Below, piece by piece: positions 29,587-38,102 of a DNA stretch of 38,423 nucleotides. The notes beneath the pieces are model-generated. The model saw only the letters and a list, made by a program, of their open reading frames with translations, was not told the DNA's origin and made no database searches. Origin of the DNA: a virus. The stretch covers positions 1 through 38,423 of the IMG/VR virus record IMGVR_UViG_3300046170_000276, one strand, 5' to 3'. The position numbers were made by a program, and so were the translations under genes. Each line of letters begins with the position of its first letter. The stretch's first letter is position 1.

Positions 29587-32500
29587 TGGTGAGGTCTATG
29601 AGCTTGAAATGCCAAAGGGTGAAGGCACGGAGGTTCGCTATCACTCTTCAGGTGGCGGCGGCTCTAGTGGCACTGTTGATCTAGCCCCTTATGTATTGCG
29701 CCCAACTTCTAGGATGTCAGGCTGGCTGGCTTATCGTGAAGACGGTAGTAAGGGCGAGTGGACGCCTATAACTACTGACCTTGTCGCTGTTAACCCAAAT
29801 CAGTTTAGGGATGCCAAAGGTAGGTTTGCGCCAACACCTAAAGAGCTTGAGGGCATTGATAACCAGCGCGATGTTAATGAATTCTTGTATGGGAAGATAC
29901 AAGAGGTAGGCGGCGAGCATGAAGACTTTGCTACTCAGGAATCTTTGGCTAATGAAGCGGAGATGCGCCGCACGAAGGATGATCTTCTTCAAGACCAGAT
30001 CAACAGCAATCAAAGCCAGATAGATCAAATACAAGAGAAAGGCTACGACGATACTGAAATCCGCGCTCTGATTGATGACGAGGTTCTCAATCGCTCGCTT
30101 GCGGACATTGGTGTGCGTGACGGCTTGCAACATCAGATTGACATCCTCAAGCAATATTCGTTTAGCGAGTTAGATGACAAGATCAACATTGAGAGCGAGA
30201 CTCGCCGCGTTGCTGACCAAGGATTGCAAGCTGAGATTACTTCACTTGCTATCACCTTGTCAGAAGAATCAAATCAAAGAAAAAGCACCGATACTGAGTT
30301 ACAGGGTCAGATAGATTCTCTTGAAGCATACGATGACACAGAGATTAAGGAAGGGCTTTCTGCTGAGATCACTGCTAGGGAAGAAGGTGATACCAACTTA
30401 CAGAGCCAGATAGATGCTATCTCTGAAAAAGGCTATGACGATACCGAGATCAGAGAAGGACTTGCCAAAGAGTCTGAAGACAGGAAAGAAGCAGATCTGG
30501 CCCTTGCCAAGCAAGTACAGGATGAAAAGACTGAGAGATCACTAGCCGACATTGGTTTGAGAGACAGCCTACAGGCTAACATTGATGCCATTGAGATCCC
30601 CAGCTTAGATGGTTACGCCACGGAAGAATATGTAGACGGGGCAATCGACGCCATTGAGTTCCCTGAGACAGACTTATCAGAATACGCAAAGGCTGAGTAT
30701 GTTGATGCTGGTGACGCAAACCTACAGACTCAGATAGATAACATAGAAATCCCCAGTATTGATGGTTTAGCTACAGAGGAGTGGGTCACTGGAGAGATTG
30801 AAGCAATAGAATTTCCTGAGACAGACTTAACTAACTACTACACCAAGGGCGAGGTTGATAAGTCTCAGCAAGACCAAGATGCCTTAATAGCTGAGAACAC
30901 AAAATCCATTGGGGATGAGGCTCAAGCCCGATCCGAAGCTGATGCGGCCCTTGACGCAAAGATTGATGCAATCGAAATACCCAGCCTTGAGGGTTATGCC
31001 ACCGAAGAGTACGTTGATGACGCAGTAGGGGCAATAGAATTTCCTGAGACTGATCTCACTGCCTACGCAAAAACGGAGTACGTTGACGCAGGCGATAGCA
31101 ACCTACAAGAGCAAATCGACGGGATTGAAATACCCAGCCTTGATGGGTACGCCACAGAAGGATGGGTATCTGACCAGATAGACGCTATCCCCGAAACAGA
31201 TCTTTCTAATTACTACACTAAGACTGAGGTTGATGAGTCTCAAAGCACTCAAGATGACAGGATTACTGTTAACGAGGGCGGGATAGCTTCAAATGCTCAG
31301 TCTATTGAAGTAGAGGCAGAGGTTAGGGAGCAGGAGGACAATCACCTACAGGCAGAAATAGATCAGATAGCACTGGCGCTTGAGGCGCTACTGGTTCAAA
31401 GGGAAGCAGGCCAGTGGAAGTACATTGGCTTTTCTGGTGACAACATCCCCCGAAATCCCGGAGAGTTTTCTCTCCTATCTGATGATCTCTCATCTTCTGA
31501 GAATAACATCACAATCAACCAGACTGACCTTGGTGATAAGTTTCATGGGTTTGCTGGTGTAGCTGTAGGCGATTATGTAGAGATTGTTGACCTTGATAAG
31601 CCAGATGAGTACGCCCTGTTTATTGTAGACAGCGAGCCTAATGGTACTGGCATTGTCTCAATGAACCTGAAGCTCAAGGACAAGGGTAATAACTTCCTTG
31701 TCGGCACTACCTGTGAGATTAGATTTTTCCAGTTAAACGAGCAGGATCTGGACTTAACAGAGCTTGATGCTAGATACCTAACAAAGAAGGGCGGAAAGAC
31801 TGACGGTATTCTTATCCTTGGATATGATGAGGAAGTAACAAACAATGAGGCGGCGGCTCAGATTGGCTTTGTTAAGACGCATGTTGACGAAGCCATACAG
31901 AGAATCCCGCCACCTGACCTGTCTGCTTATGCGTTAACAGAGTACGTTGACGATGCTGATCTAAGCCTCCAGCAACAGATCGACGCCATTGAAATCCCTA
32001 GTCTTGATGGCTATGCCACAGAGGAATACGTGGATAGCGCCGTCGATAGCATTGAATTCCCTGAGACAGACCTTTCTAATTACTACACCAAGCAGGAAGT
32101 GAATGAGTCACAGCAGTCCCAAGACAGCCTGATAGCTGGGAATACAAGCTCTATTGAAGGCGAAGCGCAAGCCAGAGCAGATGCTGACACTGCCCTTGAT
32201 GCGAAGATCGACGCCATTGAGATACCCAGCTTAGAGGGCTACGCGACAGAGGATTACGTTGATACTGCAATTGAGGGGATTGAATTCCCTGAAACTGACC
32301 TTACCGAATATGCCAAAACAACCTACGTTGATTCCGCTGATGCGTCATTGCAGGGGCAGATTGACGCGCTTGAAGCGTATGATGATTCTGGCATTAAGCA
32401 GGGACTTGCTGATGAGGTTGTTGCAAGGGAGACGGGTGACGCTGATCTACAGGGTCAAATAGATGCTATAGAAATCCCCAGCCTAGATGGGTATGCAACG

Positions 32501-34033
32501 GAAGAATGGGTATCTGGTCAGATAGATGCCATCCCTGAGACTGATCTAACTGAGTATGCCAAGACTGATTATGTTGATGTCGCTGATCAGGGCCTGCAAT
32601 CCCAGATTGATGCGCTTGAAATACCTAGCCTTGAGGGTTACGCCACAGAGGAATATGTTGATACAGCTATCGACGCTATTGAATTCCCTGAAACTGACCT
32701 GTCAGCGTATGCAAAGACCGAATATGTTGACGCCGCTGACGCTTCATTACAGCAACAGATAGATGATATTGATATTCCTAGCTTAGAAGGCTATGCAACT
32801 GAGGAATATGTCGATACTGCTGTTGATGCAATAGAGTTTCCAGAGACAGACCTATCTGACTATTACACAAAGGGAGAGGTTGACGCCTCTCAGCTATCTC
32901 AGAACGAGAAGATTACAGCCAATGAGCAGGGCGTTGCCAAGAACAAAGGCGATATTGCTTACCTTCAGACGGGCATTGACGCAAACGCGGCGGGCGTTGA
33001 TAAGAATAAAGGCGATATCGCTTTCTTACAGTCATCCATTGACACTAATGCGGAGGGTGTCGAGAAGAATAAGAATGACATTGCGTATTTGCAGACCGGG
33101 ATTGACGCCAATGCAGGAGGGATAGAGAAGAACAAAGGCGACATTCTCATCCTTGATGGGGATATTAAAGACAACACGGCGGCTATTGAGGGTGAGGCAC
33201 AGACAAGGGCTGATGCTGATGCTGGCTTACAGAGCCAAATTGACGCCATTGAAGTACCCAGCATTGATGGGCTGGCTACTGAAGACTATGTTGATGGTGC
33301 GATTGACGCCATTGAGTTTCCAGAGACAGACCTTTCTGGTCTGGTCAGCAAGACCGGCGGCGATGACATGGAGGGGCCGCTTCATGTTAAGGGCCACAGC
33401 GGTGACAGTCGAGGCACTAGCCGAGTTAAGACCCTTGGCGTTTTCTCTGATTCAAGCTCCGCTCTCCGTTTAGGGACTACGACTGACCGCGTTTACATTG
33501 AAGACGATAACACTAAGTTTAACGGTGGTGTGCTGGTCAACAACATTGGCCCCAAGACTGAAGACGGCAGGGGCGTCACGCTCAATGTCGAGGGAACTAA
33601 CGACAAGCATCTGGTAACTAAAAAGTACGTTGATAATGCGGTTGACGCTATTGAGATTCCTGAGTCTCCCGACCTATCTAATTACGTTTCCAAGACAGCC
33701 GGTGACCAGACCATGACAGGGCCGCTCACGATAAGTGGGCTTGGCACATGGAAGGGGTCACGGATTAAGCTTGATTACGTTACAGCGAACAGCGAGTCAA
33801 GCATTCTGAAATTCGGCACGCCAGAAAACGAGGAAAATCTGCGGGTCTACAAAGACAAAGTTAAAATAAGCTCCGTGCCGCTCCTCTTAAAAACAATTCA
33901 CGGGTTTGCGAGCGGTCATGGAACTTATTACGAGGGAGCGTATACCGAGCCCAATCACATAGCCACAAAGAAGGATGTAGACGAGGCTATGCGACAGATC
34001 CAAGCCCTTAAGGACGAGCTGAGGAAAACGTAA
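29558..34033 (+). CDS. Very long repetitive tail fibre (about 1491 aa)
   Basis: About 1491 residues from the ATG at 29558; ATG at 29552 and 29579 are alternatives. The body is built of about ten modules based on IEIPSLDGYATEEYV and IEFPETDL, alternating with YAKTEYVDAADASLQQQID-like and NYYTKxEVDxSQ-like units. A second repeat family (NKGDIAYLQTGIDANAAGV and variants) occurs at about 1110-1190. The C-terminal third carries fibre motifs SKTGGDDMEGPLHV and SKTAGDQTMTGPLTI. Large parts are predicted coiled coil interrupted by beta turns. This is a side or tail fibre contacting the host surface. Confidence 0.75.
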   Translation: MTPIVITMTDGEVYELEMPKGEGTEVRYHSSGGGGSSGTVDLAPYVLRPTSRMSGWLAYREDGSKGEWTPITTDLVAVNPNQFRDAKGRFAPTPKELEGIDNQRDVNEFLYGKIQEVGGEHEDFATQESLANEAEMRRTKDDLLQDQINSNQSQIDQIQEKGYDDTEIRALIDDEVLNRSLADIGVRDGLQHQIDILKQYSFSELDDKINIESETRRVADQGLQAEITSLAITLSEESNQRKSTDTELQGQIDSLEAYDDTEIKEGLSAEITAREEGDTNLQSQIDAISEKGYDDTEIREGLAKESEDRKEADLALAKQVQDEKTERSLADIGLRDSLQANIDAIEIPSLDGYATEEYVDGAIDAIEFPETDLSEYAKAEYVDAGDANLQTQIDNIEIPSIDGLATEEWVTGEIEAIEFPETDLTNYYTKGEVDKSQQDQDALIAENTKSIGDEAQARSEADAALDAKIDAIEIPSLEGYATEEYVDDAVGAIEFPETDLTAYAKTEYVDAGDSNLQEQIDGIEIPSLDGYATEGWVSDQIDAIPETDLSNYYTKTEVDESQSTQDDRITVNEGGIASNAQSIEVEAEVREQEDNHLQAEIDQIALALEALLVQREAGQWKYIGFSGDNIPRNPGEFSLLSDDLSSSENNITINQTDLGDKFHGFAGVAVGDYVEIVDLDKPDEYALFIVDSEPNGTGIVSMNLKLKDKGNNFLVGTTCEIRFFQLNEQDLDLTELDARYLTKKGGKTDGILILGYDEEVTNNEAAAQIGFVKTHVDEAIQRIPPPDLSAYALTEYVDDADLSLQQQIDAIEIPSLDGYATEEYVDSAVDSIEFPETDLSNYYTKQEVNESQQSQDSLIAGNTSSIEGEAQARADADTALDAKIDAIEIPSLEGYATEDYVDTAIEGIEFPETDLTEYAKTTYVDSADASLQGQIDALEAYDDSGIKQGLADEVVARETGDADLQGQIDAIEIPSLDGYATEEWVSGQIDAIPETDLTEYAKTDYVDVADQGLQSQIDALEIPSLEGYATEEYVDTAIDAIEFPETDLSAYAKTEYVDAADASLQQQIDDIDIPSLEGYATEEYVDTAVDAIEFPETDLSDYYTKGEVDASQLSQNEKITANEQGVAKNKGDIAYLQTGIDANAAGVDKNKGDIAFLQSSIDTNAEGVEKNKNDIAYLQTGIDANAGGIEKNKGDILILDGDIKDNTAAIEGEAQTRADADAGLQSQIDAIEVPSIDGLATEDYVDGAIDAIEFPETDLSGLVSKTGGDDMEGPLHVKGHSGDSRGTSRVKTLGVFSDSSSALRLGTTTDRVYIEDDNTKFNGGVLVNNIGPKTEDGRGVTLNVEGTNDKHLVTKKYVDNAVDAIEIPESPDLSNYVSKTAGDQTMTGPLTISGLGTWKGSRIKLDYVTANSESSILKFGTPENEENLRVYKDKVKISSVPLLLKTIHGFASGHGTYYEGAYTEPNHIATKKDVDEAMRQIQALKDELRKT

Positions 34034-34212
34034 TGTCAGTGCTTTCAAAGAAACAGTTTGATGAGCTTGTAGAAAACACAACAACTTATCTGCAAGAGCA
34101 TTCAATGCAGATTGCTAGGCTAGAGCGTCAGGTTTCTGAGCTGAATGCTCGCTTGACTCACATGGAGAACAGGAAAAAGCCGGGGCCAAAGCCAAAGGTA
34201 GAGGCCGCGTGA
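34033..34212 (+). CDS. Small coiled-coil protein (59 aa)
   Basis: A 59-residue protein coupled to the fibre stop (TAATG) and to the next gene (GTGA). It reads MSVLSKKQFDELVENTTTYL, a coiled coil with heptads (MQIARLERQVSELNARLTHM), and a basic Pro-rich end (KKPGPKPKVEAA). Its position between the long fibre and the scaffold suggests a fibre accessory or a small head-assembly factor. The overlap on both sides and the strong heptads argue that it is real. Confidence 0.55.
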   Translation: MSVLSKKQFDELVENTTTYLQEHSMQIARLERQVSELNARLTHMENRKKPGPKPKVEAA

Positions 34213-34445
34213 GCTTAACAGACAAAGAATTTGATGAGGCAGTTGACCTTTTTTCTATGCCGGGGTGGAAAACTCTTATGCAGGAAATTGAAGATCAGCT
34301 TGACCTTTGCACTATTGATGCCTGTAACTCGCTGGAGGATTTACATTTCACCAAAGGCAGGGCGGCAGTGCTAAGAATGCTATTAAATTACGAGAACTAC
34401 GTTCGGAATTTAGAAGACGGGGAGCGGGACTATGAGCTTCAATAG
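34209..34445 (+). CDS. Small podovirus structural-region protein (78 aa)
   Basis: A 78-residue protein with a GTG start at 34209 (AGAGG four bases upstream), overlapping the previous stop. The pattern FSMPGWKTLMQEIEDQLDLC, then LEDLHFTKGRAAVLRMLLNYENYV is the FxxPGWKxL...LxFxKGxxxxLxxLLNxE signature of a small protein found next to the scaffold or portal in many podoviruses of environmental phages. It is predicted helical. Its role in head assembly is unknown. Confidence 0.6.
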   Translation: MSLTDKEFDEAVDLFSMPGWKTLMQEIEDQLDLCTIDACNSLEDLHFTKGRAAVLRMLLNYENYVRNLEDGERDYELQ

Positions 34446-34560
34446 CTTTTTTGCTCCCCTTGTTAGCAACATATGTATAGAGAATTTGGCTCGCCGGGAG
34501 CCAGATCAGGGACTATCCGTGAAAGCGGCCCCTGTTTTTGTAATCCGAATAACCCTATGA
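34432..34560 (+). CDS. Possible 42-residue gene overlapping a structured leader
   Basis: ATG at 34432 (GGGAG upstream) opens 42 codons (MSFNSFFAPLVSNICIENLA, ending VFVIRITL) to TGA at 34558-34560. It overlaps the preceding gene's end and ends 10 bases before the scaffold start. The DNA is also rich in hairpins, so the frame may be fortuitous. Confidence 0.25.
   Translation: MSFNSFFAPLVSNICIENLARREPDQGLSVKAAPVFVIRITL
34487..34539 (+). promoter_or_regulatory. Hairpins upstream of the scaffold/capsid genes
   Basis: TGGCTC/GAGCCA (34487-34492/34498-34503) forms a compact stem. CAGGG/CCCTG (34507-34511/34530-34534) forms a second stem with an 18-base loop followed by TTTTT (34535-34539). This could be a weak terminator or RNA processing site in the 125-base gap, helping capsid genes to be expressed separately. 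Confidence 0.4.
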
Positions 34561-34570
34561 GGAGCGGATA

Positions 34571-35386
34571 ATGGGCGCGGAAATTATTGACGATGTGCTA
34601 GAGGAAGAGAATCTTCAAGAAGGAGAAACTTTTGCCGATCCAACCGAAGACGAACCTGTCGAACAGGAGCTTCAGGAGCCGGTACAAGAGCCAGAAGAAG
34701 AGGATGTTCCTGATGAGTTTAGAGGCAAGTCTGCCGCTGAATTAGCAAGGATTATCCAAGACAGAAATCAAACGATTGACCGTCAAGGATCTGAGCTTGG
34801 CTATATGCGGAAGACCTTTGACTCTGTAGCTAATCAAAATGCACAGCAGTCTGTTCCAGCACAACCGGAACCGGTGTCTGATGAGCCGGTAGATTTCTTT
34901 GTTGACCCTCAAAGGGCTGTTGATCAGCGGATTGCTAGTCATCCCGCTTTAAAGCAGGCCGAAGAGACATCAAAGAAGCTACATCAAGCTCAAGGTCAGC
35001 AGTACATCTTGGCTAAACACCCTGATGCAAAAGACATTTTGTCTAGCGATGAATTTGCTAAGTGGATACAAGGCAGTCCAGCGCGATTGCGGCGTTTTCA
35101 GTACGCAGATTCACAGGGTGATATCGAAGAAGCTGATGACCTTCTTACTACCTTCAAGGAATTGAAGGGATCTGTCAGCAATGCAAGACAGGCAGAAGCT
35201 CAGGCCCAAAAGAAAGCCGTTAGTGCCGCCGCTGTTGGTAGCACTCGCGGTAATTCAGACGCAGTAACGTCAAAGCGTATATATCGCTCTAGCGATTTAC
35301 GTAAAATTATGCGTGAAAACCCTAAACTCTATGAAGAGCGAGAAGATGAATACACCTTAGCTTATATAGAAGGACGGGTTCGCTAA
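34571..35386 (+). CDS. Scaffolding protein
   Basis: A 271-residue protein, AGGAG six bases before ATG. The first 55 residues are very acidic (Glu-rich runs such as EPVQEPEEEDVPDEFRGKS). The middle is helical with Gln-rich stretches, and the C-terminus is basic (SKRIYRSSDLRKIMRENPKLYEE). This acid-to-base polarity with a helical middle is typical of podovirus scaffolds, whose basic end binds coat protein. The motif FRGKSAAELARIIQDRNQTI is also common. It sits directly before the capsid gene. Confidence 0.75.
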   Translation: MGAEIIDDVLEEENLQEGETFADPTEDEPVEQELQEPVQEPEEEDVPDEFRGKSAAELARIIQDRNQTIDRQGSELGYMRKTFDSVANQNAQQSVPAQPEPVSDEPVDFFVDPQRAVDQRIASHPALKQAEETSKKLHQAQGQQYILAKHPDAKDILSSDEFAKWIQGSPARLRRFQYADSQGDIEEADDLLTTFKELKGSVSNARQAEAQAQKKAVSAAAVGSTRGNSDAVTSKRIYRSSDLRKIMRENPKLYEEREDEYTLAYIEGRVR

Positions 35387-35402
35387 CTTATAGGAGGCCA
35401 TC

Positions 35403-36311
35403 ATGGCTTTAGATGAATCATACGCTAAAGGTTCGAGCGTAAATAACACGAACCACGCCACGTTCATTCCCAAGTTGTGGAGTGATGAGATCATTGCTGA
35501 GTACGAGAAGTCTCTCGTAATGAAGCCGCTGGTCAAATCAATGAAGATGGCAGGCAAGAAGGGAGACACTATCAACATCCCTATGCCTGTACGTGGCGAA
35601 GCAAACGCAAAGGTAAAAGAGACTCAGGTAACACTGGTTGCTGATACCTCTACTAACAAGGCGATCTTGATTGATCAGCACTGGGAGTACTCACGTTTTA
35701 TTGAAGACATCACTGACGTTCAGGCGTTATCTTCAATGCGTAAGTTCTACACTCAGGATGCTGGTTATGCCTTGGCTACTAAGGTTGACAGTGATCTGGT
35801 TGCCGATGCACTGGCTGGTTGGACTGTAAAAGGTCACATGACTGACACTGGCTTGATTGTGCCTGCTGTTGATGGCTCTGCCGGTGACTTCTCTGACCAA
35901 GGGTTCCGTGATGGCATTCAGATTCTGGATGACGCTAACGTGCCTATGGACAATCGTAAGTTGGTAATCCCTCCCTCAGCGCGTAACCACATCATGGGCA
36001 TTGATCGCTATGTATCTAGCGACTTTGTTAATGGTCGTGGTGTTGTTAACGGCAAGATTGGTGAGCTGTATGGCGTAGATGTTTACGTCAGCACTAATCT
36101 TCCTGCTAACGCCGATGGCGAGAAGCCCTGCCTGTTGTTCCACACTGACGCTCTGGTAATTGCTGAGCAGATGGCTGTGCGTACACAGACCCAGTATAAG
36201 CAGGAATATCTTGCCGACCTGATGACTGCTGACACACTGTACGGAACGGACGATTACCGTCCTGAGTGCGGCGTTGTCATGTATGTAGCAGCTAAAGGAT
36301 CTACTTCATAG
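35403..36311 (+). CDS. Major capsid protein (HK97 fold)
   Basis: A 302-residue protein with the strongest ribosome binding site seen here (AGGAGG five bases before the ATG). Conserved major capsid features include FIPKLWSDEIIAEYEKSLVM, GDTINIPMPVRGEANAK, VTLVADTSTNKAILIDQHWE, and near the end KIGELYGVDVYVSTNLP with a C-terminal ALVIAEQMAVRTQTQY. It follows the scaffold gene by 16 bases and is followed by a perfect intrinsic terminator. It would form the icosahedral shell. Confidence 0.85.
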   Translation: MALDESYAKGSSVNNTNHATFIPKLWSDEIIAEYEKSLVMKPLVKSMKMAGKKGDTINIPMPVRGEANAKVKETQVTLVADTSTNKAILIDQHWEYSRFIEDITDVQALSSMRKFYTQDAGYALATKVDSDLVADALAGWTVKGHMTDTGLIVPAVDGSAGDFSDQGFRDGIQILDDANVPMDNRKLVIPPSARNHIMGIDRYVSSDFVNGRGVVNGKIGELYGVDVYVSTNLPANADGEKPCLLFHTDALVIAEQMAVRTQTQYKQEYLADLMTADTLYGTDDYRPECGVVMYVAAKGSTS

Positions 36312-36333
36312 GTAGATAACTCCTAAGAGTCTT

Positions 36334-36359
36334 CCCTCCCCGAAAGGGGAGGGCTTTTT
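36334..36359 (+). terminator. Strong intrinsic terminator after the capsid gene
   Basis: CCCTCCCC, a GAAA tetraloop and GGGGAGGG form a perfect eight-pair stem (36334-36353), followed by C and five T (36355-36359). It lies 22 bases after the capsid stop. Such a terminator limits expression of downstream tail genes relative to capsid. Confidence 0.9.
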
Positions 36360-36374
36360 AAAAGGATGGAAGTT

Positions 36375-36926
36375 ATGTCTTATTCACCAAAGTACGATTA
36401 CGCCGCAAAGGATTCACTACCTTCTGGCAACAGCTTAAAGGTTATTCGCGGCACGGAGTTGACGGAAGAATTTAAAGCTATTAGTGAGAATCTTATTCAA
36501 ACAGATTCTAATGTTGTCGAGGTAAATACTCGCCTTGATAGTTTAAGTTCCAATGTTAACGGCAATGTAGCTTCTTGCTATTACTCGCCGGGGTATGAGC
36601 CGGGAGCAGATGGCGTAGTGGGCTTGGTTTACGGCCACAACATTGATCGGATTGAAGCCGCAGGAATTGAGGAGCTACCTCAAACCCGCGTTTATTTTTC
36701 TGAAGAGTTTTCTGATGTAGATTCTAATGGTATGCCCTCGCACTTTGCGTTTAATTTTACGCCTGTAGATGCCAGTGGCTCCCCGGTAGTGCTGAAGGTT
36801 TCTAGCGCCGAAGCTAACTATGTCGCCTTTATAGCTTGGAAGTGGTCAGAAGGCGATTGGGTTGTAATGCCCAGCAAGTCTGTTGCTTTTACTCTTATTG
36901 TTGTAGATATGGATAAGGGCCAGTAA
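36375..36926 (+). CDS. Structural protein with MSYxP..YxxxDxLP N-terminal module (copy 1)
   Basis: A 183-residue protein. The start at 36375 has AAGGA eight bases upstream; ATG at 36366 is less likely. The first 45 residues (MSYSPKYDYAAKDSLPSGNS, then KVIRGTELTEEFKAISENL) form a module known from the N-termini of phage tail appendage proteins (Y-x-x-x-D-x-LPxGxxxKxIxGxxLxxEFxAI). The rest is beta-rich (CYYSPGYEPGADGVVGLVYG; VVLKVSSAEANYVAFIAWKW). The next gene repeats the module, so the two are tandem paralogues. Likely a tail or fibre attachment protein. Confidence 0.6.
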   Translation: MSYSPKYDYAAKDSLPSGNSLKVIRGTELTEEFKAISENLIQTDSNVVEVNTRLDSLSSNVNGNVASCYYSPGYEPGADGVVGLVYGHNIDRIEAAGIEELPQTRVYFSEEFSDVDSNGMPSHFAFNFTPVDASGSPVVLKVSSAEANYVAFIAWKWSEGDWVVMPSKSVAFTLIVVDMDKGQ

Positions 36927-36928
36927 CC

Positions 36929-37165
36929 ATGTCTTATTGGCCTATTCATAACTATCGCCAGAGAGACAAACTGCCTCCGACTGATCCTAATAAGATCATA
37001 TATGGCAGTCATCTCTCTGACGATTTTGAAGCTATTGCCAAATCTATGGGCGCTATTGAGTCTCATATTGACAATATCGAACCCCCTTCCGTCAATGGCT
37101 CACTTGAGAAAAGGGTTGCCGCTCTTGAGAAAGAGATTGACGGCGGCTTTTATAACGGGAGCTAA
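36929..37165 (+). CDS. Small structural protein, paralogue of the previous N-terminal module (copy 2)
   Basis: A 78-residue protein, MSYWPIHNYRQRDKLPPTDP then NKIIYGSHLSDDFEAIAKSM, closely following the pattern of the previous protein's first 45 residues. It ends in a coiled coil (SLEKRVAALEKEIDGGFYN). It lies two bases after the previous stop. It probably links appendages to the tail; the short form may be a trimeric adaptor. It arose by duplication or by fusion of the module to different C-termini. Confidence 0.6.
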   Translation: MSYWPIHNYRQRDKLPPTDPNKIIYGSHLSDDFEAIAKSMGAIESHIDNIEPPSVNGSLEKRVAALEKEIDGGFYNGS

Positions 37166-37168
37166 GAC

Positions 37169-37672
37169 ATGACCGTCATCAGGCACAAGCGTGGCACAGG
37201 AATACCAAGCCCTAGTGATTTAAAGGTTGGTGAGATTGCAATTGATACTTCTACTGGCACTGCCTACACAAGGGCTAGTGACGGTAGGGTTGTGCCTATT
37301 GGTGGTAACAGCTCCGGTGGTGATGGTGGCTCCAGTGGGCCTGCCGCATGGGATCAGATTACAGGCAAGCCTAGTACATTCCCTCCATCTGCTCATACTC
37401 ATCAACAGTCTGAGGTAGACGGCCTTGAGGGCAGGCTGAATCAGATCGAAGACTCAATCACTGATGGTGGTGGTTTTGTTGATGCGCCTAATGACGGGAA
37501 ACTTTACGGCAGGCAGTCAGAAAATTGGGAAGAGATTATTATCCCTTCCTCTGACTACACGCTCCCTGTAGTTCTGCGCTCTGGAGTCGCACAGCTCCCC
37601 TTAACACAAGACGGCGCAAAGTTAGCCGTAATGACACGCGGTGGTGAGCTTGAACTACCGCTGGCCGCATAG
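37169..37672 (+). CDS. Tail appendage/fibre protein
   Basis: A 167-residue protein with GGGAG before the ATG. Motifs include IRHKRGTGIPSPSDLKVGEIAIDTSTGTAYTR (a beta-rich opening shared by many phage appendage proteins), a Gly/Ser linker, WDQITGKPSTFPPSAHTHQQSEVDGL (the ITGKPSTFPPxxHxHxxSEV motif common in fibres), a short coiled coil (GLEGRLNQIEDSI) and a beta C-terminus (DYTLPVVLRSGVAQLPL). It is part of the appendage cluster downstream of the capsid gene. Confidence 0.65.
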   Translation: MTVIRHKRGTGIPSPSDLKVGEIAIDTSTGTAYTRASDGRVVPIGGNSSGGDGGSSGPAAWDQITGKPSTFPPSAHTHQQSEVDGLEGRLNQIEDSITDGGGFVDAPNDGKLYGRQSENWEEIIIPSSDYTLPVVLRSGVAQLPLTQDGAKLAVMTRGGELELPLAA

Positions 37673-37683
37673 GAGATATTTAG

Positions 37684-38100
37684 ATGGCTAACAGAATCCC
37701 TACATACGTTGACGCTACTTCAGAGAAGATTTCAGAGGTTCCTGCTGGGGACTTCCTATCTACTGAGGGCAGTGGCCTAGCAGAGGGGCATACGGTACTT
37801 ACTGGCACAACGCCCTCTATATCTATGAATGCTGGGGGGAGCTTCTCTCTGGTGCTATCTGGCAATACCACTATCAGTTTTGCTGATGCTCCTGCCACTG
37901 GAGCTTCTGGTTTTAGTCTGGCAGTTACTCAGGACGCCAGCGGCAGTGGATACACGGTCACGTGGCCTGCATCGGTTAAATGGCCGGGAGGCAGTGCGCC
38001 TGAGCTTACAGCTACAGCAGATAAGACTGACGCCTTTATTTTTACTACCAGTGATGCTGGCGTTAGCTACGTTGGATTGGTAGCAGGGAAGGATATTTAA
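37684..38100 (+). CDS. Beta-rich appendage protein (138 aa)
   Basis: A 138-residue protein with AGGAG eight bases before the ATG. After MANRIPTYVDATSEKISEVP comes a beta-sandwich-like region: GTTPSISMNAGGSFSLVLSG, NTTISFADAPATGASGFSLAV, then GYTVTWPASVKWPGGSAPEL. The last motif (TVTWPASVKWPxGxxPxLT) is a familiar signature of short phage structural proteins in fibre clusters of marine and other environmental phages. It ends DAGVSYVGLVAGKDI. No enzyme motif is visible. Likely a virion surface or fibre-associated protein. Confidence 0.65.
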   Translation: MANRIPTYVDATSEKISEVPAGDFLSTEGSGLAEGHTVLTGTTPSISMNAGGSFSLVLSGNTTISFADAPATGASGFSLAVTQDASGSGYTVTWPASVKWPGGSAPELTATADKTDAFIFTTSDAGVSYVGLVAGKDI

Positions 38101-38102
38101 GT

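Noticed and set aside
30580-33340. CRISPR-like repeat array
   Set aside because: Repeats are in-frame protein modules with varied DNA, not identical short repeats with unique spacers.
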